Source: Nocardioidaceae bacterium
GTDB lineage: Bacteria > Actinomycetota > Actinomycetes > Propionibacteriales > Nocardioidaceae
Length of the DNA stretch: 64,000 nt
Assembly: GCA_025980475.1 (NCBI GenBank)
Contig: JAICXL010000001.1
Span: 38,726-102,725, forward strand
Reading direction: 5' to 3'
In this document: in pieces, positions 35,966-44,607 of the stretch
How positions within the stretch are numbered: position 1 is the stretch's first letter
Layout: every line of letters begins with the position of its first letter
Notes under the pieces: generated by a model
Database searches by the model: none
Told to the model about the DNA's origin: nothing
Seen by the model: the letters and a program-made list of their open reading frames with translations, nothing else
Made by a program: the position numbers and the translations under genes

Positions 35966-37042
35966 TCAGAGGGCCGCCGCGCGCACCACCATCACGTCGG
36001 GCAGGTTGGCCGCGACCAGGGACCAGGACTCGCCACCGTCGGGTGAGCCCCACACGGAGCCGTTCCGCGCACCGAGGTAGAGCCCGGCCCGGTCGTGGTC
36101 GTCGGCGCACATCGCGTCGCGCATCACGCCGACGTGGAAGTCGTCGGGCAGGCCCTCGTGCAGCTCCTCCCAGGTGCCGCCGGCGTCCCGCGAGCGCCAC
36201 ACCGACGCCCGGGCTCCGACCGGGTAGCGCCCGCCGCTGCCGCCGAGCGGGAAGACGAAGACGGTGTCGGGCTCGTGCGGGTGCACCACCACCGGGAAGC
36301 CGAAGTTGGCCGGCAGGCCCTGCTCGATCGAGTCCCAGGTCTGGCCGCCGTCGTCGGAGCGGTAGACACCGCCGTGGTTCTGCATGAAGAGCCGGTCCGG
36401 GTTCGCCGGGTGCCGGGCGATCTTGTGCACGCACTGGCCGAACTCGGGGTACTGCTGGCCCTCGGGGAGGAACTCCGCCTGCACGCCGGTGTTCTGTGCC
36501 CGCCACGTGACGCCGGCGTCCTCGGTGCCGTAGACCCCTCCCGAGGAGATCGCGCAGGTCAGTGACGCGGGATCGGTCGGGTGCGGCACGACGGTGTGGA
36601 AGGCCTGGCCGCCGTACCCCGCCCCCCACTGCGGGCGGTGCGGGTGGTTCCAGAGGCCCCGGATCATCTCGAAGGTCTCGCCACCGTCCTCGGACCGGAA
36701 GACCGCGCCGGGCTCGGTGCCCGCATAGACCGTGAAGCGGTCGATGCCGGGCGCGATCTGCCAGACCCGCTCGAGCGAGGTCTCCGTGTCGGGGGGGAAG
36801 GCGATCTTGCCCTCCTGCCAGGTGGCGCCCAGGTCGTCGGAGTGGACCACCTTGGGGCCGGTCCAGCTCGACGCGGGGCCGGCGAAGAGACGGACCTGGC
36901 TGCGGCGTTTGTCGATGTGCGCGGAGTAGACGTCCTCCATGTCGAAGATGGGGCCCTGCAGCTGCCACTCCCGGCGGGCCTCGTCGGAGCGGGCGATCCA
37001 GAGTCCCTTGCGCGTGCCGATCAGCACGATCGTGTCGTTCAT
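35966..37042 (-). CDS. BNR/Asp-box beta-propeller protein
   Basis: 358 residues with at least four Asp-box turns of the S-x-D-x-G-x-T-W type: HSDDLGATW, RSEDGGETF, RSDDGGQTWDSI, RSRDAGGTWEEL and SPDGGESWSL. It has no signal peptide, so despite similarity to exo-sialidase-like and photosynthesis-assembly propellers it seems cytoplasmic. Members near PadR genes are often called WD40/YVTN or glycosyl hydrolase-like. Function unknown. It is divergent from padR across a palindrome, so PadR probably controls it. Confidence 0.85.
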   Translation of the reverse strand: MNDTIVLIGTRKGLWIARSDEARREWQLQGPIFDMEDVYSAHIDKRRSQVRLFAGPASSWTGPKVVHSDDLGATWQEGKIAFPPDTETSLERVWQIAPGIDRFTVYAGTEPGAVFRSEDGGETFEMIRGLWNHPHRPQWGAGYGGQAFHTVVPHPTDPASLTCAISSGGVYGTEDAGVTWRAQNTGVQAEFLPEGQQYPEFGQCVHKIARHPANPDRLFMQNHGGVYRSDDGGQTWDSIEQGLPANFGFPVVVHPHEPDTVFVFPLGGSGGRYPVGARASVWRSRDAGGTWEELHEGLPDDFHVGVMRDAMCADDHDRAGLYLGARNGSVWGSPDGGESWSLVAANLPDVMVVRAAAL

Positions 37043-37056
37043 CACTGTCCTCCCGG

Positions 37057-37073
37057 TATTCCTAATCGGAATA
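37057..37073. promoter_or_regulatory. Putative PadR operator
   Basis: TATTCCTAATCGGAATA, a 6-bp perfect inverted repeat with a 5-nt spacer, in the 47-nt gap between the BNR gene and padR. It is AT-rich in a GC-rich setting and about 15 nt from both start codons, as expected for autoregulation with control of the divergent gene. Confidence 0.65.
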
Positions 37074-37089
37074 GTACGCTGGAGACACC

Positions 37090-37641
37090 ATGGGTCAAGG
37101 GCTTCCGGTCACCTCTTACGCACTTCTCGGCCTGCTCACCTTCGGCGACGAGCTCACCGGCTACGAGCTGAAGCAGCGGGCCGACAACACGCTGCGCTTC
37201 TACTGGACCTCCCCCGCGATGAGCCAGGTCTACTCCGAGCTCGCCCGACTGGCCGAGCAGGAGCTGGTGGCGCCGGTGAGCGAGGACGCCAACCGCCGGG
37301 CCACCCGCTACCGGATCACCCAGAAGGGCAGGCAGGAGCTGCACACGTGGATGCGCGAGACGCCGGCCGGCTTCCCGGTGCTCAAGCACCCTGTGGCGTT
37401 GCGGTTGCTGATCGGCCACGTGGCCGAGCCCGCCGACGTGGCCCGACTGCTGCGTGACTACCTCGACGAGCTCGAGCTGCAGCGCAAGGATCTCGCCGAG
37501 GTGCGCGAGTCGCTGCGCGGCGGCGACGCTCCGGGCGAGGCCTTCCGCTACCCGTCGCTGGTCGCGGACTGGGGCCTTGCCTACTACGACAGTGAGGCCA
37601 CCATCGCCAGGGAGATCCTGGACCGCGTCGAGGACGGCTGA
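37090..37641 (+). CDS. PadR-family transcriptional regulator
   Basis: 183 residues. The N-terminal winged helix begins TSYALLGLLTFGDELTGYEL and continues through SQVYSELARLAEQELV to the wing RATRYRITQKGRQEL; a C-terminal coiled helical domain with EPADVARLLRDYLDELELQRKD serves dimerisation. The ATG has GGAGA about 6 nt upstream. Inducer unknown. Confidence 0.92.
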   Translation: MGQGLPVTSYALLGLLTFGDELTGYELKQRADNTLRFYWTSPAMSQVYSELARLAEQELVAPVSEDANRRATRYRITQKGRQELHTWMRETPAGFPVLKHPVALRLLIGHVAEPADVARLLRDYLDELELQRKDLAEVRESLRGGDAPGEAFRYPSLVADWGLAYYDSEATIAREILDRVEDG

Positions 37642-37709
37642 CCGCCGGGATCTCGTGTCGTCGCGCGGTCCGCCGGTGTAGCGACCGCACCGTCGGGCAC
37701 AATTCGGCC

Positions 37710-38654
37710 ATGGCCACCGCCGCCTCGGAGAGCCCTGACCTCCGCGTCGTCCCGTCTATCGACGACGGGCTGGCACTACGCCGCTACACCGTCACGGCCT
37801 CCGACGGCACCCGGCTGCAGGCCTGGACGAACGACGTCGAGGGACCGACCGTGCTGCTCTGCAACGGCCTGGGCACCAATCCCTACACCTGGCCGGCCCT
37901 GCTCGACGCCGGCTGCGGCGTGCGGGTGGTCTCGTGGAACGAGCGCGGCGTGGGCGGCTCCGAGCGGCCGGCCGACCCGAGCCACATCGGCGTCGACTGG
38001 TTCGTCCGCGACGCACTGGCCGTGCTCGAGGATGCCGGTGTCGATGCCTGTGTCGTGGCCGGCTGGTCGATCGGCGTCAACACGATGTTCCAGCTCGCCT
38101 TCGAGCACCCGGAGCGGGTCACCGGCCTGTTCGCCGTGGCCGGCGTCCCCGGTGACACCTTCGCGACGATGCTGGCGCCCCTGCTGGTGCCCCGGCCGTT
38201 GCGCAAGCCGATCACCCTCGGCATCGCCCGGCTGATGAAGCTGGGCGGGAGGCCGCTGACCGAGGTGGCGCGCCGACTGCCGGTCGGCCCGGTGAGCGGT
38301 CAGCTGCTGACCCACAGCGGCTTCATGCTCCTGGTGCCCGACCTCCCCCTCGCCCGCCGGGCGGTCAAGGAGTTCCTGACCACCCCGGTGGACTGGTACA
38401 TGACGCTCGCCCTGCGGTCGTCGGTGCAGCGCCGGATCTCGCTGCGCAACGTCCGGGTGCCGGCCACCTTCGTCGCCGGCCGCTACGACCTGCTGGCCGG
38501 ATCGCGCGACATGGACACCGCCGCCGCGCGCATCCCGGGAGCGACCTACGTCGAGCTGAACGCGTCCCACTTCGTGCCGATGGAGAAGCCCGCCGAGGTG
38601 CACGCCCTGCTGCTCGCGCTGCTCGACCGGGTGGACCGGGCCGGCGGCGACTGA
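37710..38654 (+). CDS. Alpha/beta hydrolase
   Basis: 314 residues. The oxyanion region is LLCNGLGTNPYTWPALL, the nucleophile elbow VVAGWSIGVNTMFQLA (Ser in GWSIG), the acid probably in FVAGRYDLLAG and the His in ELNASHFVPMEKP. Related to esterases and epoxide or C-C hydrolases; substrate unknown. Separate from padR by 68 nt and from the next gene by 16 nt. Confidence 0.9.
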   Translation: MATAASESPDLRVVPSIDDGLALRRYTVTASDGTRLQAWTNDVEGPTVLLCNGLGTNPYTWPALLDAGCGVRVVSWNERGVGGSERPADPSHIGVDWFVRDALAVLEDAGVDACVVAGWSIGVNTMFQLAFEHPERVTGLFAVAGVPGDTFATMLAPLLVPRPLRKPITLGIARLMKLGGRPLTEVARRLPVGPVSGQLLTHSGFMLLVPDLPLARRAVKEFLTTPVDWYMTLALRSSVQRRISLRNVRVPATFVAGRYDLLAGSRDMDTAAARIPGATYVELNASHFVPMEKPAEVHALLLALLDRVDRAGGD

Positions 38655-38658
38655 CGCC

Positions 38659-38664
38659 TACGCT
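38659..38664 (+). promoter_or_regulatory. -10 element TACGCT for the sorbosone dehydrogenase-like gene
   Basis: TACGCT lies 6 nt before the ATG at 38671, in the 16-nt gap after the hydrolase gene. Confidence 0.55.
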
Positions 38665-38670
38665 GGGGCG

Positions 38671-39816
38671 ATGAGGCCCGCGGCGCTGCTCCTCGTGCTC
38701 GTGGTGGTCGCGGGCTGCGGCGGCCCTGGTCCCGGCGGCTCCAGGGGCTTCCACACGGGCTCGCGGGGCCCGGAGCCCACCGTCGCGCACCCGCACCCCA
38801 CGGCCACCGCGAGGGCAACCGCGACCGCCAGCGGGACCGGCACGGCCACAGCGAGGCCCGAGGTGATCGGGACGATCGCGCGCCACCTGGCGGTGCCGTG
38901 GGGGATCGCGTTCCTGCCGGACGGCTCGGCGCTGGTCACCGAGCGCGACTCCGGCGACGTCCTGGACATCGTGGGCCGCCGGGTCAGCCGCGTTGGTCAC
39001 GTCGACGTCGCGCACGCGGAGGGGGGCGAGGACGGCCTGCTCGGCATCGCAGTGTCACCGTCGTTCGGCAAGGACCACCGGGTCTTCCTCTACGCCTCGA
39101 CCGACCACGACAACCGCGTGCTGCGCGCGACCTTCGAACGCCGGCACCTGGCCATCGACAGGCCGGTCCTCACCGGCATCCCGCACGGGGTCATCCACAA
39201 TGGCGGCCGCCTCGCGTTCGGGCCGGACGGCTACCTCTACGTCTCCACCGGTGAGACCGGCGACGGCGCGCTCGCCCAGGACGAGCACTCGCTGGGCGGC
39301 AAGATCCTGCGGATCACCCAGGACGGCAACCCGGCACCCGGGAACCCCGAGCCGGGATCGCCGATCTGGACCCTGGGGCACCGCAACGTCGAGGGCCTCG
39401 CCTTCGACCCGGCCGGCCATCTGTGGGAGTCCGAGCTCGGCGACCAGACCTGGGACGAGCTCAACCTGATCCGGAAGGGCGTCAACTACGGCTGGCCGGT
39501 CGTCGAGGGAAGGAGCTCCGACGACCGCTACCGCAACCCGCAGGTGGTCTGGCACACCGACGAGGCCTCCCCCTCGGGGCTGGCGTACGACGACGGCCAC
39601 CTCTGGATGGCAGCGCTGCGGGGCGAGCGGCTGTGGCGGATCCGCGTGCACGGGGACCGGGCGGACGACCCGCAGGACTTCTTCGTCGGGGAGTACGGCC
39701 GGATGCGGACCGTCGTACGCGCTCCCGACGGCGACCTGTGGGTGACCACCTCCAACAGGGACGGCCGCGGCAGCCCCTCGCCCGTGGACGACCGGATCCT
39801 GCTCGTCCGGCCGTGA
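38671..39816 (+). CDS. PQQ-type glucose/sorbosone dehydrogenase-like lipoprotein
   Basis: 381 residues with a signal peptide and lipobox at Cys16 (VVVAGCGG), then a Thr/Pro/Ala-rich linker to about residue 65. The six-bladed propeller has LAVPWGIAFLPDGSALVTER, HNGGRLAFGPDGYLYVSTGE, GHRNVEGLAFDPAGHLWESELG and EYGRMRTVVRAPDGDLWVTTS, typical of the family that oxidises aldoses with PQQ. Expected to act outside the membrane. Cofactor and substrate are not proven by sequence. Confidence 0.88.
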   Translation: MRPAALLLVLVVVAGCGGPGPGGSRGFHTGSRGPEPTVAHPHPTATARATATASGTGTATARPEVIGTIARHLAVPWGIAFLPDGSALVTERDSGDVLDIVGRRVSRVGHVDVAHAEGGEDGLLGIAVSPSFGKDHRVFLYASTDHDNRVLRATFERRHLAIDRPVLTGIPHGVIHNGGRLAFGPDGYLYVSTGETGDGALAQDEHSLGGKILRITQDGNPAPGNPEPGSPIWTLGHRNVEGLAFDPAGHLWESELGDQTWDELNLIRKGVNYGWPVVEGRSSDDRYRNPQVVWHTDEASPSGLAYDDGHLWMAALRGERLWRIRVHGDRADDPQDFFVGEYGRMRTVVRAPDGDLWVTTSNRDGRGSPSPVDDRILLVRP

Positions 39817-39828
39817 GGGGGGCGCCCG

Positions 39829-40647
39829 TCAGGGCTCGATCTGTACCCGCGTCACGCTGGCCCGCCGCACCGCCCGCCGGAGCGTGGTGAGCACAGCCGG
39901 CCCGAGCACCACGACGGCGATGGCATTCGTCACGGCCCTGCCGGTGTCGAAGGAGCCGGTCGAGGTGAGCAGTGTGTAGACGAGGAACCGGTGCAAGTTC
40001 GCGAGCAGCGGATCGCCGGGGACGAAGGAGATCGATCCGCTGTGGCCAGGGATGTCGACACCCAGGGTGAACGGCCAGCTCGACAGGTTCATCACCAGTC
40101 CGTAGGCATAGGCCGCGACGACGCCGTACGCCGCCAGCATGGCGATCTCTGCCTTCCCCGACACCCGGCGCGGCAGCAGACCGGCGCCCAGGCCGACCCA
40201 GGCCGAAGCCAGCATCTGGAACGGCAGCCACGGACCGACCCCGGCGGTCAGCAGCGCCGAGGCGAAGAGTGACGTGCACCCGAGGATGAAGCCGAAGCCG
40301 GCGCCGAACGCCCGGCCACCGAGGATCAGCAGGAAGAAGACCAGCTCGATGCCCGCGGTGCCTGCACTCAGCCCGCGCATCACGGCATTGATGGCGCTCA
40401 GCACGCCGAGCAGCGCAAGCACCTTGGAGTCCATGCCGCCCTCGGTGAACTCCGCCAGGACGACGGCGATCACCACGGGCAGCAGCGCCAGGAAGATGAA
40501 GGGTGGCTCGACCTGGCCGTTCCCGGGCGACACCCGGACCAGGAGCGGCCACACGAACATCAGCAACCCGGCCAGGGAGGCGAGCCCCAGCACCGCCGCG
40601 GAGCGTGGGCGCACCGGGACCGATGTCGGCAACAGCTCAGTGGTCAT
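39829..40647 (-). CDS. ECF transporter substrate-binding (S) component
   Basis: 272 residues with about seven hydrophobic segments, ending in a short basic tail. The stretches MRGLSAGTAGIELVFFLLI and GAGFGFILGCTSLFASALLTA followed by WLPFQMLASAWVGLGAGLLP are typical of S components of the CbrT/cobalamin-type and related ECF families. As last gene of a riboswitch-led operon with T and A components it should give vitamin specificity, and cobalamin is the inferred substrate. Its start lies 11 nt inside the end of the ATPase gene. Confidence 0.8.
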   Translation of the reverse strand: MTTELLPTSVPVRPRSAAVLGLASLAGLLMFVWPLLVRVSPGNGQVEPPFIFLALLPVVIAVVLAEFTEGGMDSKVLALLGVLSAINAVMRGLSAGTAGIELVFFLLILGGRAFGAGFGFILGCTSLFASALLTAGVGPWLPFQMLASAWVGLGAGLLPRRVSGKAEIAMLAAYGVVAAYAYGLVMNLSSWPFTLGVDIPGHSGSISFVPGDPLLANLHRFLVYTLLTSTGSFDTGRAVTNAIAVVVLGPAVLTTLRRAVRRASVTRVQIEP

Positions 40648-42238
40648 GACCGACCATTGCTCCGTGCTGCCCGACCTGGTCGACGGTGAGCCATCCGTTG
40701 CCGAGGATCTTCAGGACCTGCGGAGCGAAGGCGGGTGACTCGGCCACCACCTGGGCAACCGGTCCCGCGGAGACAAGTTCGCCATCGGCCATCACCAGCA
40801 CCCGGTCCGCCACCCTGGCGACGAACTCGACGTCGTGGCTGGCCACCAGCACCGACCTGCCCTCCGCGGTGAGCTCCTCGAGAATGCCGACGAGCGCCGC
40901 CTTGCCCGGGTAGTCCAGGCCCCGCGTGGGCTCGTCGAGGAGCAGCATCGGGGGGCCGGCGGTGAGCACGATCGCCAGCACCAGGGCCAGGCGCTGCCCC
41001 TCCGACAGGTCACGGGGATGTCGGGCGTCCTCGATCCCGGGCGCGAGCCGTTCGAGCAGTGACCGCGCGTGACCCGCCTCGGTCCCTGCCTCCCGGTCGG
41101 CCGCGGCACACTCCCCGGCGACCGTCTCGAGGTAGAGCAGGTCCGCAGCGGTCTGCGGGACCAGCCCAACCAGCCGGCGACGCTCGGTCGCGGACACGGC
41201 TCCCGGGTCGCTGCCCGAGACCGTCACGGTGCCGTGTGCACGCGGACCGCTCCCCTGCAGGGCCCACAGCAGCGAGGACTTGCCGGATCCGTTCCGCCCC
41301 ATCAACGCGGTCACCGTGCCGGCCTCGAGCAAGAGGCCCACGTCGCACACGGCGACCGTACGGCCGTGCGTCACCCGGATCGCGCGCGCCCGCAGTACCG
41401 GAGAACCTGCTGACCCTGCGCCCTCGGGCGCCTCCCCCAGGATCCGGCGCAGGTCGCCGGCACGCCGGCGGGCGTCCCGCACGGAGAGCGGCAGCGGCTC
41501 CCAGCCGGCCAGCCGGCCAAGCTCGACGATCGGCGGCGCCACGGGCGAGGTACCCAGCACCGAGGCGGGGGCACCGACGGCGAGCGACCCGTCGCCGGGC
41601 AGCAGCACCATCTGGTCGGCGAACGGAACCACCCGCTCCAGTCGGTGCTCTGCGACCACCACAGTGAGGCCGACGTCGTGGACAAGCCGGGTGAGGGTGG
41701 CCAGCACCTCCTCGGCGGCAGTCGGATCAAGCGCCGACGTCGGCTCGTCCAGGACGAGGAGCCGGGGGTGCATGGTCAGCACCGAGCCGATCGCGACGCG
41801 CTGCTGCTGCCCACCGGAGAGGGTGCGCAGGTCCCGTGCGCGCAGCTCGGCGATGCCGAGCAGGTCGAGGGTCTCCTCGACGCGCCGGCGCATGGTGGCG
41901 GACGGCAGGCCGAGCTGCTCCATCCCGTAGGCGAGCTCCTCCTCGACCGTGTCAGTGACGAAGCCGGCTGCCGGGTCCTGGCCGACGTAGCCGACCGCGT
42001 GCGCCCGGTCGCGCGGCGGCAGGTGGACCACGCTGACGCCGTCGACCAGGACGTCGCCGCTCAACCGGCCCCCGGTGAAGCGGGGCACCAGTCCGTTGAG
42101 GATCCCCAGCAGCGTGGACTTCCCGCTGCCGGTCCGGCCGGCGACCAGAACGAGCTCGCCGTCCGGCAGGGTCAGGTCGATACCCGTCAGCACATCTGCG
42201 CCTCCGTACGAGACGCTCACCCCGCGTAGCTCCATCAT
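40637..42238 (-). CDS. ECF transporter fused double ATPase
   Basis: 533 residues carrying two ABC domains in one chain, replacing separate EcfA and EcfA'. Domain 1: Walker A GRTGSGKS (34-41), Q-loop YVGQDPAAGF, signature LSGGQQQR, Walker B LLVLDEPTSALD. Domain 2: Walker A GRNGSGKS, Q-loop GLVPQTAADLLY, signature LSEGQRLAL (divergent), Walker B LLLDEPTRGLD, with a final H-loop VASHD. It powers the S component together with the T protein. Two start Met codons stand in tandem; both overlap the T gene stop. Confidence 0.93.
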   Translation of the reverse strand: MMELRGVSVSYGGADVLTGIDLTLPDGELVLVAGRTGSGKSTLLGILNGLVPRFTGGRLSGDVLVDGVSVVHLPPRDRAHAVGYVGQDPAAGFVTDTVEEELAYGMEQLGLPSATMRRRVEETLDLLGIAELRARDLRTLSGGQQQRVAIGSVLTMHPRLLVLDEPTSALDPTAAEEVLATLTRLVHDVGLTVVVAEHRLERVVPFADQMVLLPGDGSLAVGAPASVLGTSPVAPPIVELGRLAGWEPLPLSVRDARRRAGDLRRILGEAPEGAGSAGSPVLRARAIRVTHGRTVAVCDVGLLLEAGTVTALMGRNGSGKSSLLWALQGSGPRAHGTVTVSGSDPGAVSATERRRLVGLVPQTAADLLYLETVAGECAAADREAGTEAGHARSLLERLAPGIEDARHPRDLSEGQRLALVLAIVLTAGPPMLLLDEPTRGLDYPGKAALVGILEELTAEGRSVLVASHDVEFVARVADRVLVMADGELVSAGPVAQVVAESPAFAPQVLKILGNGWLTVDQVGQHGAMVGHDH

Positions 42239-43332
42239 CGGGCCACCTCCGTCCTCCGGGCCGGCGCCACGGCGGGAGGCGGAGAGGCCAGCGCGGGCAG
42301 CAGCCCCACCAGTACCACGACCAACGCCGTCATCGTCACGACCGGCACAGCGCTCACCGGGGGATGTGCCACCGCCATCTCGGGAACAGTCAGCAGATAG
42401 GTCCCGGCGGCCACGAGGACGCCGCTCAGCGCGACGACGACCTCGGCGACCCGCCACCGGTCCGGACGGTATCGGGTCCGGGCGACCCGGGCTCCGGCGG
42501 AGACGAAGCCGGCGGCGGCCACCACAACGCCCAGGACCAGCATCGGGACACCCAGCCAGCCAGGGGTGGTCTGGTCGAGGAGGCCGTAGGTCCCGGCGCA
42601 GACACCGGCGAGACCTGCCATCATCAGCGCGCCGGTGGTATTGCGCTGCCGGGTACCGAGCTCCCCGGTGCGCCCGTAACCGCGTGCGTCCATGCCGGCG
42701 GCCAGGGACATCGAGCGCTCCAGCGCGTCTTCCAGGACCGGCACGACGACGCCTCGAAGTCGCGCGACCCGGCCACCAGGAACGCCACGCAGGCGACGGG
42801 CCGCGCGCACACGCTGCACGCTGTCGCCGAGCTGCGGCAGGATGGAGACCGCGACCACGACCGCGGAGCCGATCTCGTAGAGCGCGGGAGGCATCGACTT
42901 CAGCAGCCGCTTGGGATTGGCCAACGCGTTCGCGGAGCCGACGCAGAGCACGATCGTGGCCAGCCGCATGCCGTCGTAGAGACCGGCCAGCAACGACTCC
43001 CGACTCACGGGCCCCAGCAGGCGCACGCCGGCGACCCAGTCCGGCAACGGGATCTCGGGGAGCGTGAAGAGCACGTGCCCGCCGTCGACGGCACCCAGGA
43101 CGATCCGGAAAAGGACCCGGATGACCACGATGGCGATCGCCAGACCGACGTAGAGGCCGAAGGACCGGGACCACGGGTGGTCCGAGCGTCGTGCCACGAC
43201 GACGAAGCCCGCGTCGGCAGCCGTGATGAGCAGCAGCCAGGGGTTCGTCGTCGCCGAGGCAGCGGCGGCGAGGCCCAGCGCCCAGAGCCACCAGGCTCCG
43301 GGGTGCAGGTCCCGCGCCATCCGCTGCCCCAT
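42235..43332 (-). CDS. ECF transporter transmembrane (T) component, CbiQ-like
   Basis: 365 residues with about eight hydrophobic segments. The coupling region is typical: RRLRGVPGGRVARLRGVVVP and DALERSMSLAAGMDARGYGR, equivalent to the two Ala-Arg-Gly motifs that touch the ATPases. Longer than the usual 250-residue EcfT because of extra helices at the C-terminus. The start immediately follows the stop of the DUF4430-type gene, and its stop overlaps the ATPase start. Confidence 0.88.
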   Translation of the reverse strand: MGQRMARDLHPGAWWLWALGLAAAASATTNPWLLLITAADAGFVVVARRSDHPWSRSFGLYVGLAIAIVVIRVLFRIVLGAVDGGHVLFTLPEIPLPDWVAGVRLLGPVSRESLLAGLYDGMRLATIVLCVGSANALANPKRLLKSMPPALYEIGSAVVVAVSILPQLGDSVQRVRAARRLRGVPGGRVARLRGVVVPVLEDALERSMSLAAGMDARGYGRTGELGTRQRNTTGALMMAGLAGVCAGTYGLLDQTTPGWLGVPMLVLGVVVAAAGFVSAGARVARTRYRPDRWRVAEVVVALSGVLVAAGTYLLTVPEMAVAHPPVSAVPVVTMTALVVVLVGLLPALASPPPAVAPARRTEVAR

Positions 43333-44607
43333 TCAGGCCGTTCCGCGCCGCCGTACGACGGCGAGCCCGCCACCGGCCAGCAGGAGGACCAGGACGACCA
43401 CGATCGGCACCCACGTCGGCACGCCACCGCCGTCCCTGGCCGGTGCGGACGTCATCTGCGTCGAGGTGGTCAGTGGCGTCGCGGACGGTGTGCCGGTCGG
43501 TGAGGTGGTGGAGCCTGCGACTGGAGCCGCGACGGCGGGCCTGACCGTCTTGGGGCCGTCCTCCCAGACGAGTGCCATGGCCCCACCCGCCGACACCTTC
43601 AGCTGCGTGATCGCGACCGAGGACGTCCTCCACCTGCCGGACTTGCCGTCGGTCCAGAAGAGACCCCAGTAGGGGTCGCCGGCGCCAGGCATCACGCAGG
43701 TCCTGGGCACCCGGGCCACGGCGCACACGAAGCCGGGCTGGTTCGGCACGTACCGGAGTGGGAAGCCGGCGGCCGGGAAGACCTTGTTGCCGGGCCTTCC
43801 CGCGCCCCGAACGGCGCAGCCCTCGGCGATGCCGCCGCCGAGCGAGCGGTGGTCGACGACCACGCCGATCCCCCAACCGTCACTGCACAGTGCCCCATGG
43901 ATCTTGGTGCTGGTGACCGCGACTCGGCGGACCTTGGCCGCAGGGAGCGCCCGGTGCCGGTGATGCTGCTGCGCAGACCTCGCGGAGGGCTTCGACGAGG
44001 ACGGGGAGCCGGCCGGCGTGGCGCTCGACGCGGGCTTCGCCGGGTGCGCCGTCGGGCCCGGCGACGACGCGTGGGTCGGGGACGGGCGCGGCGACGAGGC
44101 GTGGGTCGGGGACCGGCGCGGCTCGGGCCTCGGCGTGCTCCGCGTCGGGCTGGCCGGAGCGGTGCCCGGGTTCCGCTTCGTCGAGCTGGCCTGCCAGGCG
44201 AAGGCGACCGTGCCGCCATCGGGGACCTTCAGCCCGTCGACGCCCGAGGAGGCGTAGCTCCAGGTCTTGCCGTCGGACCAGAAGAGCCCCCAGTAGGCGT
44301 CGGCGGGCGGCATGTTCGTGCACGACGCGTTGCTCGGCTCGCCTTCCACTCGGCATACGGCACCCTGGAAGTTGCTCACCCGCGTGAGATGTGCACCGAC
44401 GTCCTCGAAGACCTGCCCTGCGGTCTTGCCGTCGCCGCCGGGGTCGCAGAACTTCTGGATCTTCCCACCCAGCGCCCCGAAGTCGACGACCGCATTGACG
44501 CCACTGCCCGAGCAGTAGCCGGAGGTCGCGCCGGCTGGTGACGGCGTCAGCGCAAGGCCCGCCAGGACGAGCAGCCCCGCCGCGATCGCCGCGAGGCGTC
44601 CGGTCAT
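43333..44607 (-). CDS. Exported protein with two transcobalamin-like (DUF4430-type) domains
   Basis: 424 residues: signal peptide (to about residue 28), domain 1 (about 30-140), a Ser/Pro/Thr/His-rich linker (about 145-215), domain 2 (about 225-345), another Ser/Thr linker, and a C-terminal membrane anchor (WVPIVVVLVLLLAGGGLAVV then RRR). The domains repeat the same plan: a CSGSG/CSDGWG-type start, PxxAYWGLFWSDGKTW against GDPYWGLFWTDGKSG, and a closing LKVPDGGTVAFAW against LKVSAGGAMALVW. The YWxxFW...G...L..GG pattern is that of DUF4430, the fold of the C-terminal domain of transcobalamin and intrinsic factor. Paired Cys suggest disulfides. Inferred role: extracellular cobalamin binding, delivering to the ECF transporter encoded next. 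Confidence 0.72.
   Translation of the reverse strand: MTGRLAAIAAGLLVLAGLALTPSPAGATSGYCSGSGVNAVVDFGALGGKIQKFCDPGGDGKTAGQVFEDVGAHLTRVSNFQGAVCRVEGEPSNASCTNMPPADAYWGLFWSDGKTWSYASSGVDGLKVPDGGTVAFAWQASSTKRNPGTAPASPTRSTPRPEPRRSPTHASSPRPSPTHASSPGPTAHPAKPASSATPAGSPSSSKPSARSAQQHHRHRALPAAKVRRVAVTSTKIHGALCSDGWGIGVVVDHRSLGGGIAEGCAVRGAGRPGNKVFPAAGFPLRYVPNQPGFVCAVARVPRTCVMPGAGDPYWGLFWTDGKSGRWRTSSVAITQLKVSAGGAMALVWEDGPKTVRPAVAAPVAGSTTSPTGTPSATPLTTSTQMTSAPARDGGGVPTWVPIVVVLVLLLAGGGLAVVRRRGTA

Noticed and set aside
43333..43460. Sortase signal at the C-terminus of the DUF4430-type protein
   Set aside because: The tail has a hydrophobic anchor and basic end but no LPxTG-like motif; a plain membrane anchor is the simpler reading.
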